A stretch of 64,000 nucleotides of DNA from Arion vulgaris (GCA_020796225.1 CM036756.1:55582616-55646615), one strand, 5' to 3'; counted from the stretch's first letter, positions 53,920 to 64,000 are shown. Notes: generated from the sequence alone by a model not told the origin. Made by a program: numbers and translations.

Positions 53920-54070
53920 GAGACCAAGAAAAAGATGAATAGATGGTATAGCAAAATCCTGTCAAAAACAAAAATAACTATCTCCCAAACCACTAGAGCA
54001 GCGCAAGACAAAACAGAAAACTACGACATTGGACAACAACCCTGTAATAGTATGACGGCAACATTTGTAG
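53920..54070 (+). pseudogene. LINE 3' terminus
   Basis: AAGGCGAGACCAAGAAAAAG, ATAGCAAAATCCTGTCAAAA and GCGCAAGACAAAACAGAAAA match the LINE end at 59.1 kb. Decayed by frameshifts. The final ACAACCCTGTAATAGTATGA is the homologue of the 22-bp satellite unit at 4.0 kb, present here as a single copy. Confidence 0.82.
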
Positions 54071-54325
54071 TAAGTGCCCTGTGAAGAGTTGTGAAAACTT
54101 GTCAATAATATCATCACTATTTCAAAATTCTGTTTACCGTTTTTAAAATTAATTGTATGATGTTACATCGCTCTACAATTGAAGTCGCTGTGTCTTATTT
54201 TTGACTTTGTTCAACTATATTATATCAGTTTTGTGTAATTTCGTTTTGGTACATATTTGTACATACTAGAAATATATACAACCAACCACCAATAACAGCA
54301 TACAATAAAAGAGATCAGGTACTAG
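54071..54325. other. no recognisable gene
   Basis: AT-rich; nothing recognised. Confidence 0.4.
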
Positions 54326-54329
54326 AGCC

Positions 54330-54645
54330 AAGGAAAGACCAAGAAAAGATGGATAGACAATATAAAGACCACACTACATAAACACTGATATAACACAACA
54401 AGGGTGTTCATCTGGCACTGGAACGCAACTTAACCGTGCTGAGAAATTGAGGTTTAGAACACTCTGTGACAACCAGTAAATTCAATGAGAGATGAGACAG
54501 AGAGATACAATACTGGACCGTCTCAATTCATGTCATGTGAAAGAGTCAACATTTGAACTTATAGTCTGCTCCAAGAACAGTTTGATGGGAAGATCCATGA
54601 TCGTCTACTCTAACCGGCATGGAACATGTTGGTGATGGTAATGTT
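54330..54645 (+). pseudogene. two adjoining LINE 3' end relics
   Basis: 54,330-54,425 has RPRKRWIDNIKTTLHKH. From 54,445 the DNA follows the 3' end of the 51.5-52.6 kb LINE (GAGGTTTAGAACACTCTGTG; CATGATCGTCTACTCTAACC; GGTGATGGTAATG). Confidence 0.75.
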
Positions 54646-55018
54646 CATATTTATTTTCTCCCTTGCACCAAGTCATATGACCACCATTTTAATAGCAACT
54701 GTCGCTTTTAATCTCAATTTCAATTCATAAAGTCTCGAAAGCCAAATTCTAATCTTATCTCTCCATCTCAAACCTCGAGTCTCGAAATCCGATTTCTAAT
54801 CTTATCAAGACAAGCAGTTAATTTGTCGCTGGAGTGGAGTTTGCCGCCTCGTTTTCCTATGTTGCTATCTCGGTTACGTGATCTTTGTCAAGCTTGAAAA
54901 GTAATTGAGGCCATTTTCAACAAACATCAACCGAATCCATGGCAACAGAAGAGTAACATTCTGGACCGGTAAACGATATTTTTGAAGATGCTTTGGGGGT
55001 CCATGGGGGGCTGATGTA
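54646..55018. other. short direct repeat, otherwise nothing
   Basis: GTCTCGAAAGCCAAATTCTA and GTCTCGAAATCCGATTTCTA, each with following ATCTTATC, form a 50-bp spaced direct repeat near 54,732 and 54,780. Confidence 0.5.
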
Positions 55019-55019
55019 C

Positions 55020-55275
55020 GGTGTTTGCATCACGAGCATAAGTACTCGGTTCGCTTTCGTCTAGAACAAACAAGATATTTTTCAACGATCGCTGATTCAA
55101 AGTAGGCGATATCGAGTTTCTAGTCCTACCAGATGGACAATAAAAAGTAGGTTTTGTAGGTTAAGCTAAGCAGTAAAAATATGAATCATTGGCAGTTGAA
55201 AATCTAAAAGAATAGGCCGGAATCCCGTTGCCATGGCCTGATTCATAAAATAGAACATGATGTTTACATCACCTT
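55020..55275 (+). mobile_element. SINE-C, 5' half
   Basis: Head GAGCATAAGTACTCGGTTCG (B-box side CGGTTCGCTTTCG), then GCGATATCGAGTTTCTAGTC and AGGCCGGAATCCCGTTGCCA. Ends before the GAGATCGGAGC block and tail. Confidence 0.78.
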
Positions 55276-55469
55276 GTTAATCTATCTGTACTAAAGTTTA
55301 TATCTATATAGTGATATAGCATTCGTTATATATATATATATATATATAATTTGATTACCTGCAGTACTTGTATGCTGACATCACCTCTCTTAAGTTTATA
55401 CTTACCTGTTGAACTATCTTTCTTTCTTTGTTTTTTTAATACAGGTTTAACCATCTTTATATGCAGTGT

Positions 55470-56306
55470 CGGATTAAGTCAGCGCGGGGTAGCAAATGTT
55501 ACCAAGGTTTTGTATGATAATAAAATAAAACACAACTTTTACAAACAAACTTTCTCGTTTAAATGTGGACAAATTTAGAGATAACACTAGACAAATCAAT
55601 TTCTCAAGTAAATTACATTCAATGTTCATTAATGTGAGTTTATTTAGACGATCTTGTCCCATCATGTTCCTTAACTCACTTTTTATACGCTTTAATGTTG
55701 AAAAAGAACATTCTCCGCTGCAGTTAGTAATCATTAAAGACAAGTAAATTGGTAAGACTATTTCTACATTTGGGAAACACGACTCTAATGAATATTCCAT
55801 TATAAGTTTATAAAATTGCAGTTCAAGAGCCTCATGCTTTTCGTTGCTAATAGCAGCAGCTACATTAGTTTTAAGAAGTTCAGTGAACTGCACAAGTTCG
55901 TCGCCTAGGCTTTCTTCCAAATCCTCTTGGTAAGAGCTGACAATATTTGGAGTTATTTTCAAGATCTCTTCTGCTGTAAAGGATTTTAACTGCCGAAGTA
56001 TTCCAAATTCACCAGTCACTCTATTGTACGCTTCCATGCGTTTAGCTAAGGCAGATAGTTCATTATATATTATGACAATAAACACGTGACTTTCAAATTT
56101 TTGTTTGGGTGTTTGATTTTCTCCAATTTCATTGAGCGTAGTAGAGCCGCTGAAATCGTCGTTCTTAGTATTTCGCTTAGGTCGTCTTGAAGTTTGTTGC
56201 TGGTATTCTTCCCAGTCAGTCAGGATTTTAGCTTTGGCCTCAATATTTGAAAATGTAGGCCTTAAAAATATTTCAACCGAAATTTTACAAGCTAAACATT
56301 TTCTGC
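55470..56306 (-). pseudogene. hAT transposase C-terminal part (ZMYM1-like)
   Basis: An open minus-strand frame from about 56,306 (stop just upstream) to a stop at 55,474, about 277 codons. The N part is ISVEIFLRPTFSNIEAKAKI and a polar linker. The C part LPIYLSLMITNCSGECSFST then LKRIKSELRNMMGQDRLNKL is the hAT dimerisation motif (E-FS-LK-IK-LR--M---RL--L) as in the ZMYM1-like group. The catalytic DDE region and zinc finger are absent, and no ATG is forced, so this is a remnant. The frame is unbroken, suggesting recent decay or a host-used fragment. The last ~40 residues are hydrophobic and may be read-through. Confidence 0.87.
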
Positions 56307-56524
56307 TCTAGAAATATGGGGCCCGTATTATTTGCTACTTCTGCTATAGAGCGAATCCGGTATTGTTTATATGTAAGGTTTCCTGAATATCTAACTTCAT
56401 GTCATGATTTTAGCTCTATATTTGCACAGAGCCAAATTTCCAAATTTTTACACTACATTTTCTGCTCTAAAATACGTCCATATACATTGCTACTTCCTGC
56501 TAAAGCAACCTCATTGTTATATTA

Positions 56525-56872
56525 GTTTCCTGAAATCTAACTTTCATTAAGTCTATATTTACCTGTAAACCTAACCTTTCCATTTTATACATACCTGCAA
56601 ACGTAACGTCCATTAAGTCTATACTTACCTGTAAACCTAACCTCCATCAAGTCTATACTTACCTGTAAACCTAACCTCCATCAAGTCTATACTTACCTGC
56701 AAACATAACGTCCATTACGTCTATACTTACCTGTAAACCTAACCTCCATCAAGTCTATACTTACCTGCAAACATAACGTCCATTACGTCTATACTTACCT
56801 GTAAACCTAACCTCCATTAAGTCTACATTTACCTGCAAACTTAACTTCCATTTAGTCTGTACTTACCTGCAG
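56525..56872. repeat. 34-bp minisatellite
   Basis: About ten copies of CTTACCTGTAAACCTAACCT then CCATCAAGTCTATA, alternating with a CTGCAAACATAACGTCCAT variant. The alternation hints at a two-unit (68-bp) higher-order repeat. Confidence 0.9.
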
Positions 56873-56959
56873 ATCTGCCTAATTTTAGCATTATACTTTT
56901 GTGTTTAAAAAATGTTTATAAACAAAATGACAGAACAATCTCTGGAGATCACAGAGGAG

Positions 56960-57238
56960 ATGTAGTTTTAAAGAAGATTTATAATAATCCCATGGACTGC
57001 TAAAATTAATCAGTTTTATGCTGAAAAAGGTAAAGTCACAAAAACAACTAATTAACTATATAAAAAATGGGCAGTAAACATTTTGGGCATATAATGAGTA
57101 AGAGAGGTTTAGAACACATAGAGACAACAAGTAAAATCATTGAGAGACGAGACAGATCACGAAAGAGAAACTAAACTAGAGACAGCATGGCTTCATGATG
57201 ATGAAAAGTATCAACATCCCAACTTATAGTCAGTCAGC
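56960..57238 (+). pseudogene. LINE 3' end, decayed
   Basis: Follows the 52.3-52.6 kb LINE: CCCATGGACTGCTAAAATTA, AGTAAACATTTTGGGCATAT, AGAGGTTTAGAACACATAGA, GAGACGAGACAGATC. Multiple indels. Confidence 0.8.
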
Positions 57239-57289
57239 ACTAAGTACATATACTTCTGAAGTCGAAGTAAGGCTTCCCTGAATGCCGAG

Positions 57290-57700
57290 GGACACTAGTA
57301 AGTAATAAGGAAAACAAGCCTTCCTGTAGAAAAGTTTCGCGTGGACGGTCTTTTTCTTTGTACCACTGTATCGGAGCAGCATTGATCTTTGCTGCGCACT
57401 GTCTGTTGGTAATCTGCATATGTGGCCAACCATTTAATTTGTTGTTTCTTGATGGAGTTCAGTACTGATATTGCACCCACTTTTTCCTGATGTCTTCATT
57501 TCTCAATCGGTCTCTTCTTGATACTCCCATCATTCTGCGTAGACACTTCATCTCTGTCGTGACTAGTTTTCTTCTATCATTTGATGTCAGTGTCCATGTT
57601 TGGCATTGATAGCATTACGTTGGGAGAAAGACTGTGCTATACAGTGCTCATTTAGTGTTTATGGTGACATATTTGCATTTAAAATTGCTGCCGTTTGTCC
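57290..57700 (-). pseudogene. LINE reverse transcriptase C-terminal relic
   Basis: The minus strand reads CYQCQTWTLTSNDRRKLVTT, EMKCLRRMMGVSRRDRLRNE, DIRKKVGAISVLNSIKKQQI, KWLATYADYQQ. This is the standard thumb-to-tail order. Frameshifts follow. Confidence 0.88.
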
Positions 57701-58045
57701 TTTGATTTGATTTAATGCATCTATGTTGGTTTTCGTTATTATCTGAAAAATGCTCCCTAGGTATGAAAATCTTTGACTTGCTTTAAGTGATGTTTGTCGA
57801 TGGAGATAGTGTTACTGTTAACATTGCAAAACGGGATTGAGAAATAAATAATGAAAGTGCAAAAGAAAGGCGAAAAACAAAATCTATATCTCAATGTAGC
57901 AAAAATAAAATTAATGTCAACGTATAAAACAAGCATAACAAAAGATATTTTTATCAACAGAGAGAAAATATAAAATATTAACAGTTTGTAATGTATAAGT
58001 TCATTACTAGCAAGAAATGGAAATGGGATGACGGAAATCAAAAGA
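57701..58045. other. no recognisable gene
   Basis: Nothing recognised. Confidence 0.4.
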
Positions 58046-58049
58046 ATAA

Positions 58050-58498
58050 CAAACATGACCTTACAGGCGACGTATGGTTGTGAAACATGGACACTTAACA
58101 AGGCCGTGGTGGAAAACATATAGGTTGTTTTGAACATAAGTGTTACAGAAGATTCCTCCGTTTATCATAGACAGAGAAAATAACAAATAGATCTATCCTG
58201 AAAGATCTTAAAATCAAATAAAACTTACTGATGCTACAAATAAGAATGAGAAAATGAAGAATTGTGGACATATAATGAGACACTGGGGTTTGGGAGAAGA
58301 CCATTATGGAAGATGTCATCTTGACAAAGAAGAGAAAGAACATAGAGATGATGGATTCAGGATGTAACTGTTGATTTAAGCATGATAACTATAGAGGAAT
58401 CGTGACATATGACCTATGAGAGAGTTACAAATTCTGTAGGACTGTTATGATGACAACAAAGTTCTGCTCAGGACAAGCTATTTCATGATGATCATGAA
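58050..58498 (+). pseudogene. LINE C-terminal relic, decayed
   Basis: Nucleotide-level relative of 11.18-11.59 kb: GGTTGTGAAACATGGACACT, AGAAAATAACAAATAGATCT, GGATTCAGGATGTAACTG, TCAGGACAAGCTATTTCATG. Many stops. Confidence 0.85.
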
Positions 58499-59080
58499 GA
58501 AAATATTGATATTGTTTTTCTCTCTAGCGTAAGACTAGTAACAAGACAACCACAAACAAATAAGAACAAATATAACTTGTACAACACCATCCAGATAAAA
58601 CAAGAAGGCTCGACAACATCATCGAAGGTTGTACAAGATCAAAGACAACATCGTTCTTTCTGGATCAGTATTATCTGTTAAATCTAGTTCACAGAACCGT
58701 GTCTTAGAAAAACGACAGACTAAATTAGCATAGAAATACACTGAACGATAACCCGTTAAAACAACAAGCAGTAATCAGTCTGTCGTCAGCGTAGTACTAA
58801 TATAATTGCTCCAAGAGCTACTCTGCACCTTCAAATAGAATAATTCCTTTGTTGCTTTGTTGTTCGTGTTATCTACAAACACTTGACTGTGAATACCCCT
58901 CATATCTGCTTCCACCATCTCTTCTGCCACACACGATTCTACGATGATGATCGATTCACAGTAACTTCCCTTGTGTATACACGCAAATTATCATCACTTA
59001 TCTAGTAGCAATCTTTCCTTACTTGTTTTCCGCCCCAGAAAACATCCAACCTTTTCTCTCCTTCTTCTTCTTTTTCTTTT
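58499..59080. other. no recognisable gene
   Basis: Nothing recognised. Confidence 0.45.
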
Positions 59081-59084
59081 CTTT

Positions 59085-59520
59085 TTTTGTCGTCACAGTA
59101 CTACCGGGTTGCCTAGTGTCGTGGTTTTCTGTTTTTGTCTTGCGCTGTTTTGGTGATTGTTGTTTTAGCTCTTTGACAGGATTCTGCAATGCCATCTAGC
59201 CATCTTTTTGTGGTCTTACTCTCCCCTTCTTTCTTGATGTTCTGTTGTAGAAGACTCTGTACACTGTAGAGTTTGGATACATTCTTATTAAGGGGCCAAA
59301 CCAATTCATTCTTTGTTTCTCAATGTAATTCAAGCAAGGTTCTGTGCCAACTTTCTTTCTTATGCTTATGTTTGTGACTCTGTCTTTTCTGGTGTTGGTG
59401 GTAACTTTTCGCAAGCAGCGCATTTCAAATGTAGTTATTTTTTGTGCCTGCGCTTTGCTCATTGTCCGTGTTTGGTCCTGATAACACAAAGTTGGTATGA
59501 AAATGATGTAGCTTAGTTGT
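59085..59520 (-). pseudogene. LINE C terminus with 3' tip
   Basis: The minus strand reads CYQDQTRTMSKAQAQKITTF, EMRCLRKVTTNTRKDRVTNI, PCLNYIEKQRMNWFGPLIRM, then (frame slip) KRWLDGIAESCQRAKTTITK and DKNRKPRH. The 3' tip ACCCGGTAGTACTGTGACGA then CAAAAAAAG defines the element end used by the 22-bp satellite at 4.0 kb. Confidence 0.9.
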
Positions 59521-60388
59521 CAATGAAATTTGTGGGTGCTGTAACAATGGGACTTGCTGGTACTTAGCTCTCCATTGTTGTTTAAGGAGTAAACGTAATG
59601 TGATATGGTATGTGTTTCTTGTCACATTATTTGCTTTTTGTTCATTAAACGACTGATTGTATATTGAGAAAATTTGAAGATGTCTTTGGGAGTCGGCGAC
59701 ACGGAAGTAGACAGCAAGCCTGCTGAGTCTCTGGTTCCCAGATCAAGCAGACGTCAAGAAAAGATAACACTGCTTGATACTGCGCCCAAATCCTTACGAC
59801 TCTGACATTAATTGACAGGATTTTTTAAGCAAGAAATTGGTAGTATCATCAACATCAGCAGCTCATTGAACGCATGGACGCACTTGGAGTGCGAGTTGTC
59901 TCCCCTTCTGATTCAGAAACCAAGTGGAACTCGCAAGGAGCGTAACTCATAAAAACCTTTCGTGGTTTGATAAGAGAGCAGATTTAACGGAAACAAGGAG
60001 CTTAACGGTAACCCAAAAAAAAGATCACTTCGACTTTTACCTTCTTTTCAGCTGCTACTGTATAAATCAAGAGAAATGTGAGCTACCAATTTTTTTGCAT
60101 TTGTTTGTGAACAGAGTAACTGTAATTTCGTTTAAAGATAAAATTGGTTTTATGTTTATCACAACTACGTAATATTGACGCCAACAAACGTTCGTAAAGA
60201 AATGAACAAATGTTTTAATGGCACTGTTGAGAGATTGTCAAAAAAAAAACATTCCGATACTGCTGCAAAAAAAACCCATTATTATTAATATTTTGAGCCT
60301 TTATAAAAATGGGATATTTATATAAATTAAATTACTTATAATTATAGCTTGGATGATGGTATGCTATGCACAAAGTGTAATGTAGATG
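59521..60388. other. no recognisable gene
   Basis: About 0.87 kb with no domain, SINE or LINE that I recognise. Confidence 0.45.
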
Positions 60389-60390
60389 AA

Positions 60391-60616
60391 GTCATGTGAA
60401 CTGATAAACATTGATACTGTCATGTGAACTGATAAACATTGATACTGTCATGTGAACTGATAAACATTGATACTGTCATGTGAACTGATAAACATTGATA
60501 CTGTCATGTGAACTGATAAACATTGATACTGTCATGTGAACTGATAAACATTGATACTGTCATGTGAACTGATAAACATTGATACTGTCATGTGAACTGA
60601 TAAACATTGATACTGT
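60391..60616. repeat. 28-bp minisatellite, perfect copies
   Basis: Eight essentially identical copies of GTCATGTGAACTGATAAACA then TTGATACT. The last unit is joined directly to the LINE relic at 60,618. Confidence 0.96.
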
Positions 60617-60617
60617 G

Positions 60618-60862
60618 CGAATGCCAGGGTTACTCACGATCGCCCTATGTGGCACTGTAGCAACACAAGAGGAAACTGCATAGTTGAGAATCATCGTGCC
60701 GTTGAGGCACAGAGAAAACGAGCTGCGCGAAAAGACAGATCACACAACACAGACGTCTGACCTTGATCATGTATGCCCCACATGTGGTAAGGGATTGTGT
60801 TCTAGGATTGGACTCTACAGTCACCTCCGCTCACACCATAGAGGTGCAGCAGTTCACGTCTG
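60618..60862 (+). pseudogene. LINE C terminus with zinc-finger-like end
   Basis: A decayed stretch (DRPMWRNT-type context; CGTVATQEETA) followed by HRENELREKTDHTTQ and DLDHVCPTCGKGLCSRIGLY then SHLRSHHRG. CPTCG...SHLRSHH is the C2H2-like finger that closes many lophotrochozoan LINE polyproteins. Confidence 0.82.
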
Positions 60863-60965
60863 AGACTGTTGTCTTCATCGCTTACAATGGACGGCTATTA
60901 ATTATCAGGGTTAGATTTCCATATATGCAAAATAAAATGTCACGTAACTTCTTTAAGCCTTTGGG

Positions 60966-61042
60966 AGCCGCGTGCCCAGCGTGATCGTAGCGCGTTGGAC
61001 TACGGGTGACTAGTCCTCTGTAAGTGCGGGTTCAACTCCGTG
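60966..61042 (+). mobile_element. SINE-E, 5' part (split by a LINE)
   Basis: GTGCCCAGCGTGATCGTAGC ... GTGCGGGTTCAACTCCGTG: A-box-like head and B box GGTTCAACTCC. The remainder of the same SINE lies at 62,383-62,530. Confidence 0.88.
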
Positions 61043-62382
61043 ATTGATTATTGGTTATTGGTTATTGGTTACTAAACTGACGTCATTGCACTCCGCGCAG
61101 ACCCATAGGTGCTCAGTCTCTCCCAACAGATATCGAAGAGTATGCATACTGATGGTTCTGTGGCTCGCTGATTAAACAGACCTCTCACTCTGCCTCTCAG
61201 GCATCCAGTTCGACTTGAACAACGGGTAACTCCAAACTGCTTAAATCGCTTGATCGATTCAACATCGATTTTAGTGTCCTCATCCAACAGAGAGACGCGA
61301 AGAGACCGAAGAATATCCCCTTATCCATCTTCAACTCCCCAACAATCGATGCTGTTGATGCAAGCCTGTTCGCTCTCTCATTACCGTAAACACCCGCATG
61401 CCCAGGACAGTATATTCACGTAAGCCGCTGGAGGTTAGAAACTTCTATAGACGGCATCCACTCATACCGAAACCTGCCCTTCTGGATCTTGTGAAGCATC
61501 GACTGAGAGTCAGATACAACAACTGCCCCAGTAAATGAAGTCCCAGAAATCCAATGGAGGGCAGCAGTAACGACCTCAACCTCCATCCTCATACTAGAAG
61601 TAGTTGTCCTGTATGCCCCACTTCGCTCTGCAACAACCCTACCATGCGCATTAGCCAAGAAACCCCAGCCGGATTTCTCACCACGTTGAACCGACCCATC
61701 AGTATATACATCATCATCCCTTGCATTATCTTCTATAAGCTGCTTAACTGCGAGATCAGCCTTCATGTTGCCCCAATCTCTACATTCTCTTCCTAGAGTA
61801 ATGATAACGTTGAGATAGTTCATCATGCTACCATCTGTTGGGATCCATTCTTCCCCTTTGGTAGAGTCGCAACCGTAGTCACCTGGCCAATTGTTCTCTC
61901 AGCCTGGGCCATCCACGACATGCCACGCTTGATTCTCGTGCCCTTAACATCATTAGTGTTCTTGTGAAGTGGATGTCTCTTATCCGAAGTAACCCGCATA
62001 TATGCCTTGGTTTGGGCGATTGCATGACGGGAGCGTAGTGACAGAAGGCCAGCATATATCTCATCTTCACAATGGGGGTATCTCTAGTGCAGCCCAGAAC
62101 TATACGCATACCTTCATTCTGAACCCGTTCGAGTCGTTCACATTGTGATCTTGATATCGTAAGAATTCCGAGTCCGTAATCTACCACTGACATTACCAGT
62201 CGATCGAACAAAATGGCAAGTAGTCTCTGCTCAAGGTGTGCGGCCACCATAACTTTGAGAGCAGCAAGACTAAGCCTGCACCGTTGTATCGTCTGTTCAA
62301 TATGGTATTTGAAAGATAGACTATGATCAAAGGTTATTCCAAGATAGCGCAGCCTTCTCTGCGCTCGATGGTATGTTCATCA
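61043..62382 (-). mobile_element. I/Jockey-like LINE, 5'-truncated, 12-bp TSD
   Basis: Inserted into the SINE-E: TTCAACTCCGTG is present at 61,031-61,042 and 62,383-62,394. On the minus strand the LINE enters in the RT thumb (LFDRLVMSVVDYGLGILTIS, RLERVQNEGMRIVLGCTRDT), then RNase HI (VYTDGSVQRGEKSGWGFL; MRMEVEVVTAALHWI; VVSDSQSMLHKIQKG; GHAGVYGNERANRLAS) and a 3' untranslated part ending in AACCAATAACCAATAACCAA. The last RNase H catalytic Asp is Asn (ERAN for ERAD), there is a stop where W is expected before IYCPGHAG, and the thumb is frameshifted. A clear product of target-primed reverse transcription. Confidence 0.93.
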
Positions 62383-62530
62383 TTCAACTCCGTGGACTGG
62401 CAGAAAAGCTACAGGTTCCCCAGATTTACGGTATTCGTGGCACCGAGCTGAAGGGTTACGATGTCCATCACACTGAGCCGAAGAGCTTTCAGCTCAAGTA
62501 CTTCTGGATCGAAAAAAAAGACTTTGGGTA
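62383..62530 (+). mobile_element. SINE-E, 3' part (split by a LINE)
   Basis: TTCAACTCCGTGGACTGGCA, TACAGGTTCCCCAGATTTAC, GTTACGATGTCCATCACACT, CTTCTGGATCGAAAAAAAAG. Same order as the intact copy at 10.85 kb. Confidence 0.9.
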
Positions 62531-62617
62531 TGAAGGGATTGTTATTTCACATTTCAAGATCCAAGTGAGCAGGAAGTAGGAAGCTCAATTCCTTTCCTCA
62601 CGTGTGTAACGCCATAA

Positions 62618-62863
62618 AATGAAAATCGTGGCATATCCTAAAGGACGTAGCCATCAAACACAGTAAACGAGTCGTTGATTTTCTAGGCACCACTTATACG
62701 TTCAGTAGTTTGCCATTGCTTTCTGAACGGTGAGGTCTATTTTTACTTTTGTAAAAATCCTACGGAAACGAATTGGATTCCAAACTTGCCAACCGTGGGG
62801 TTTGAACCAGGTACGCTTGGGTTCGTGATCGAGCTCACTACCGCTTGAGCTACAGACGCCATA
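62618..62863 (-). mobile_element. SINE-D, full length
   Basis: On the minus strand: GGCGTCTGTAGCTCAAGCGG (A box TAGCTCAAGCGG), CTGGTTCAAACCCCACGGTT (B box GGTTCAAACCC), then the body to ACGATTTTCATTTTATGG. Best copy of the family. It reads like a tRNA-derived SINE rather than a tRNA gene because the 3' acceptor strand is replaced by the body. Confidence 0.92.
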
Positions 62864-63134
62864 CAAGACCGAAATCACCTTCTAAAAGCGCATACAGCTT
62901 CGTGTCCGCTGGTCATCGCTTGTGAATGGAGAAGTCACACTAGGACAGTCAACTAGCACAACTACCCGCATTGCTTAACATACGGAGAAACTAGCATTGC
63001 ACATTAAGCTAGTGAATACAAGGATAACCTAGTCCTTTATGGTTAATTCATACTTCTATTTAAAGCATATTCATATATAGAAGTACTTTTGTATATTATG
63101 CACAAGAGTTTTGGAATGCAGAAATACGTACAAG
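62864..63134. other. no recognisable gene
   Basis: Nothing recognised. Confidence 0.4.
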
Positions 63135-63335
63135 TTGTACAAATCTATCTGTCTACCTATCCATCTAGTCGCCCATCTCGTCCGTCGGTCCGTCATCCGT
63201 CCATCGGTCCTTCCATCCGTCCATCTGTCTGTCTAATCCGTCTAATCTGTCTAATCTGTCTAATATATCTATCTTATCAGTCTTATCCATCTTATCCGTC
63301 TTATCCATCTGTCCATCTATCCATCTATATATTTT
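63135..63335. repeat. (TCCA)/(TCTG)/(TCTAA) simple-repeat tract
   Basis: Interleaved tetra- and pentanucleotide repeats: CATC/CGTC units, then TCTAATCTG units, then CTTATCCATC units. The open frames here are artefacts. Confidence 0.9.
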
Positions 63336-63344
63336 AATGTTTAA

Positions 63345-63566
63345 AGCCAAGGATTGACTTCATTGCACCGGGTTTTACCCCATATGGGTCCTCTCCGCAG
63401 AAATGGCACGCCACCTGCCGAGAGTATTGCACGAACTCCGTAGCTCCAGCAACAATCCTAGGGTCTCTGGAAAAACTGCACTCATGAACAGAACAGCGCG
63501 GTCCAGATTCGAACCCATGACTTTCGACTCGCAAGACAAAGAGCTTAACCACTTAGCCACAGAGAC
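63345..63566 (-). mobile_element. SINE-B, source of a head-derived array
   Basis: The plus strand reads GGATTGACTTCATTGCACCG ... ACTCCGTAGCTCCAGCAACA ... CCAGATTCGAACCCATGACT (B box) ... AACCACTTAGCCACAGAGAC (A box). It passes directly into the array. Confidence 0.92.
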
Positions 63567-64000
63567 CTTCGACTCACAAGGCAAAGGCTTAACCACTTAG
63601 CCACAGAGACCTTCGACTCACAAGACAAAGGGCTTAACCACTTAGCCACAGAGACCTTCGACTCACAAGGCAAAGGCTTAACCACTTAGCCACAGAGACC
63701 TTCGACTCACAAGACAAAGGGCTTAACCACTTAGCCACAGAGACCTTCGACTCACAAGACAAAGGGCTTAACCACTTAGCCACAGAGACCTTCGACTCCA
63801 AGACAAAGGGCTTAACCACTTAGCCACAGAGACTTCGACTCACAAGACAAAGCTGGCTTAACCACTTAGCCACAGAGACCTTCGACTCGCAAGACAAAGG
63901 GCTTAACCACTTAGCCACAGAGACCTTCGACTCACAAGACAAAGGGCTTAACCACTTAGCCACAGAGACCTTCGACTCACAAGACAAAGAGCTTAACCAC
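63545..64000. repeat. 45-bp array made from a SINE-B head, runs off window
   Basis: About ten copies of GAGACCTTCGACTCACAAGA, CAAAGGGCTTAACCACTTAG, CCACA. This is the tRNA-like 5' half of SINE-B without the B box; every unit carries the A box TGGCTAAGTGGTT on the minus strand. The array continues past 64,000. Confidence 0.95.

Noticed and set aside
62740..62863. Functional tRNA gene
   Set aside because: A and B boxes are good, but the sequence continues into the SINE-D body instead of a matching acceptor strand.

Overview
This is a eukaryotic, AT-rich, intron-containing animal genome window with almost no genes and a very dense load of retroposons and tandem repeats. The one host gene I can support is the first coding exon of an NK1/NKX1-class (slouch-like) homeobox gene on the minus strand (5650-4228). 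It is recognised by its EH1/TN-type motif FSVMDILDPSKFTG and a strong splice donor. The homeodomain exon is not in the window. The repeat content (at least five SINE families, RTE/Jockey/I-like LINE 3' ends, hAT elements, (GAA)n and (GATT)n retroposon tails) fits a lophotrochozoan invertebrate, most likely a mollusc; this placement is inference.

Layout. 1-2.9 kb: duplicated AT-rich DNA, a SINE with a perfect 14-bp target duplication, LINE relics. 3-6 kb: LINE ends, a 22-bp minisatellite, then NK1 exon 1 and its upstream region. 6.2-14.4 kb: SINE and LINE relics of mixed orientation. 14.6-18.5 kb: a LINE-derived 47-bp minisatellite, a GC-rich tandem tract split by a 1,120-bp solo LTR with ACTC target duplications, a SINE and a 24-bp minisatellite. 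20.3-23.9 kb: three consecutive minisatellites (35, 30 and 33 bp). 25-26.65 kb: a VNTR of a fixed block plus variable (GAA)n. 28-33.3 kb: SINEs and LINE reverse transcriptase relics. 33.5-35.9 kb: 50-bp and 25-bp minisatellites. 36-43.8 kb: SINEs, a SINE-derived array, a 456-bp hAT-type MITE. 44-47.35 kb: a 77-bp array that is the amplified 3' end of a LINE. 47.5-50.4 kb: two further hAT-type elements. 50.5-62.5 kb: LINE reverse transcriptase and RNase H relics and a hAT transposase relic. 63.3-64 kb: a SINE whose tRNA-like head has become an array that runs off the window.

SINE family labels used below are mine. SINE-A: about 260 bp, conserved block GGCATGTCGTAAGAGGCGAC, (GAA)n tail. SINE-B: tRNA-like head with A box TGGCNAAGTGGTT and B box GGTTCGAGTCC. 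SINE-C: tRNA-like head, about 430 bp, (CAAT)n tail. SINE-D: head TAGCTCAAGCGG / GGTTCAAACCC. SINE-E: head with B box GGTTCAATTCC.

The unifying pattern is that many tandem arrays are made from, or start exactly at, pieces of retroposons: LINE 3' tips (4.0 and 44-47 kb), LINE coding sequence (14.6 kb), SINE Pol III heads (41.9 and 63.6 kb), or SINE/LINE 3' ends (18.2, 23.9, 35.9, 53.3, 60.4 kb). Separately, the centre of the 77-bp array contains a blurred, colinear version of the array's own right flank, which points to an assembly or consensus artefact. Indel-rich centres in two other long arrays point the same way. Long open frames inside the arrays are periodicity artefacts, not genes.
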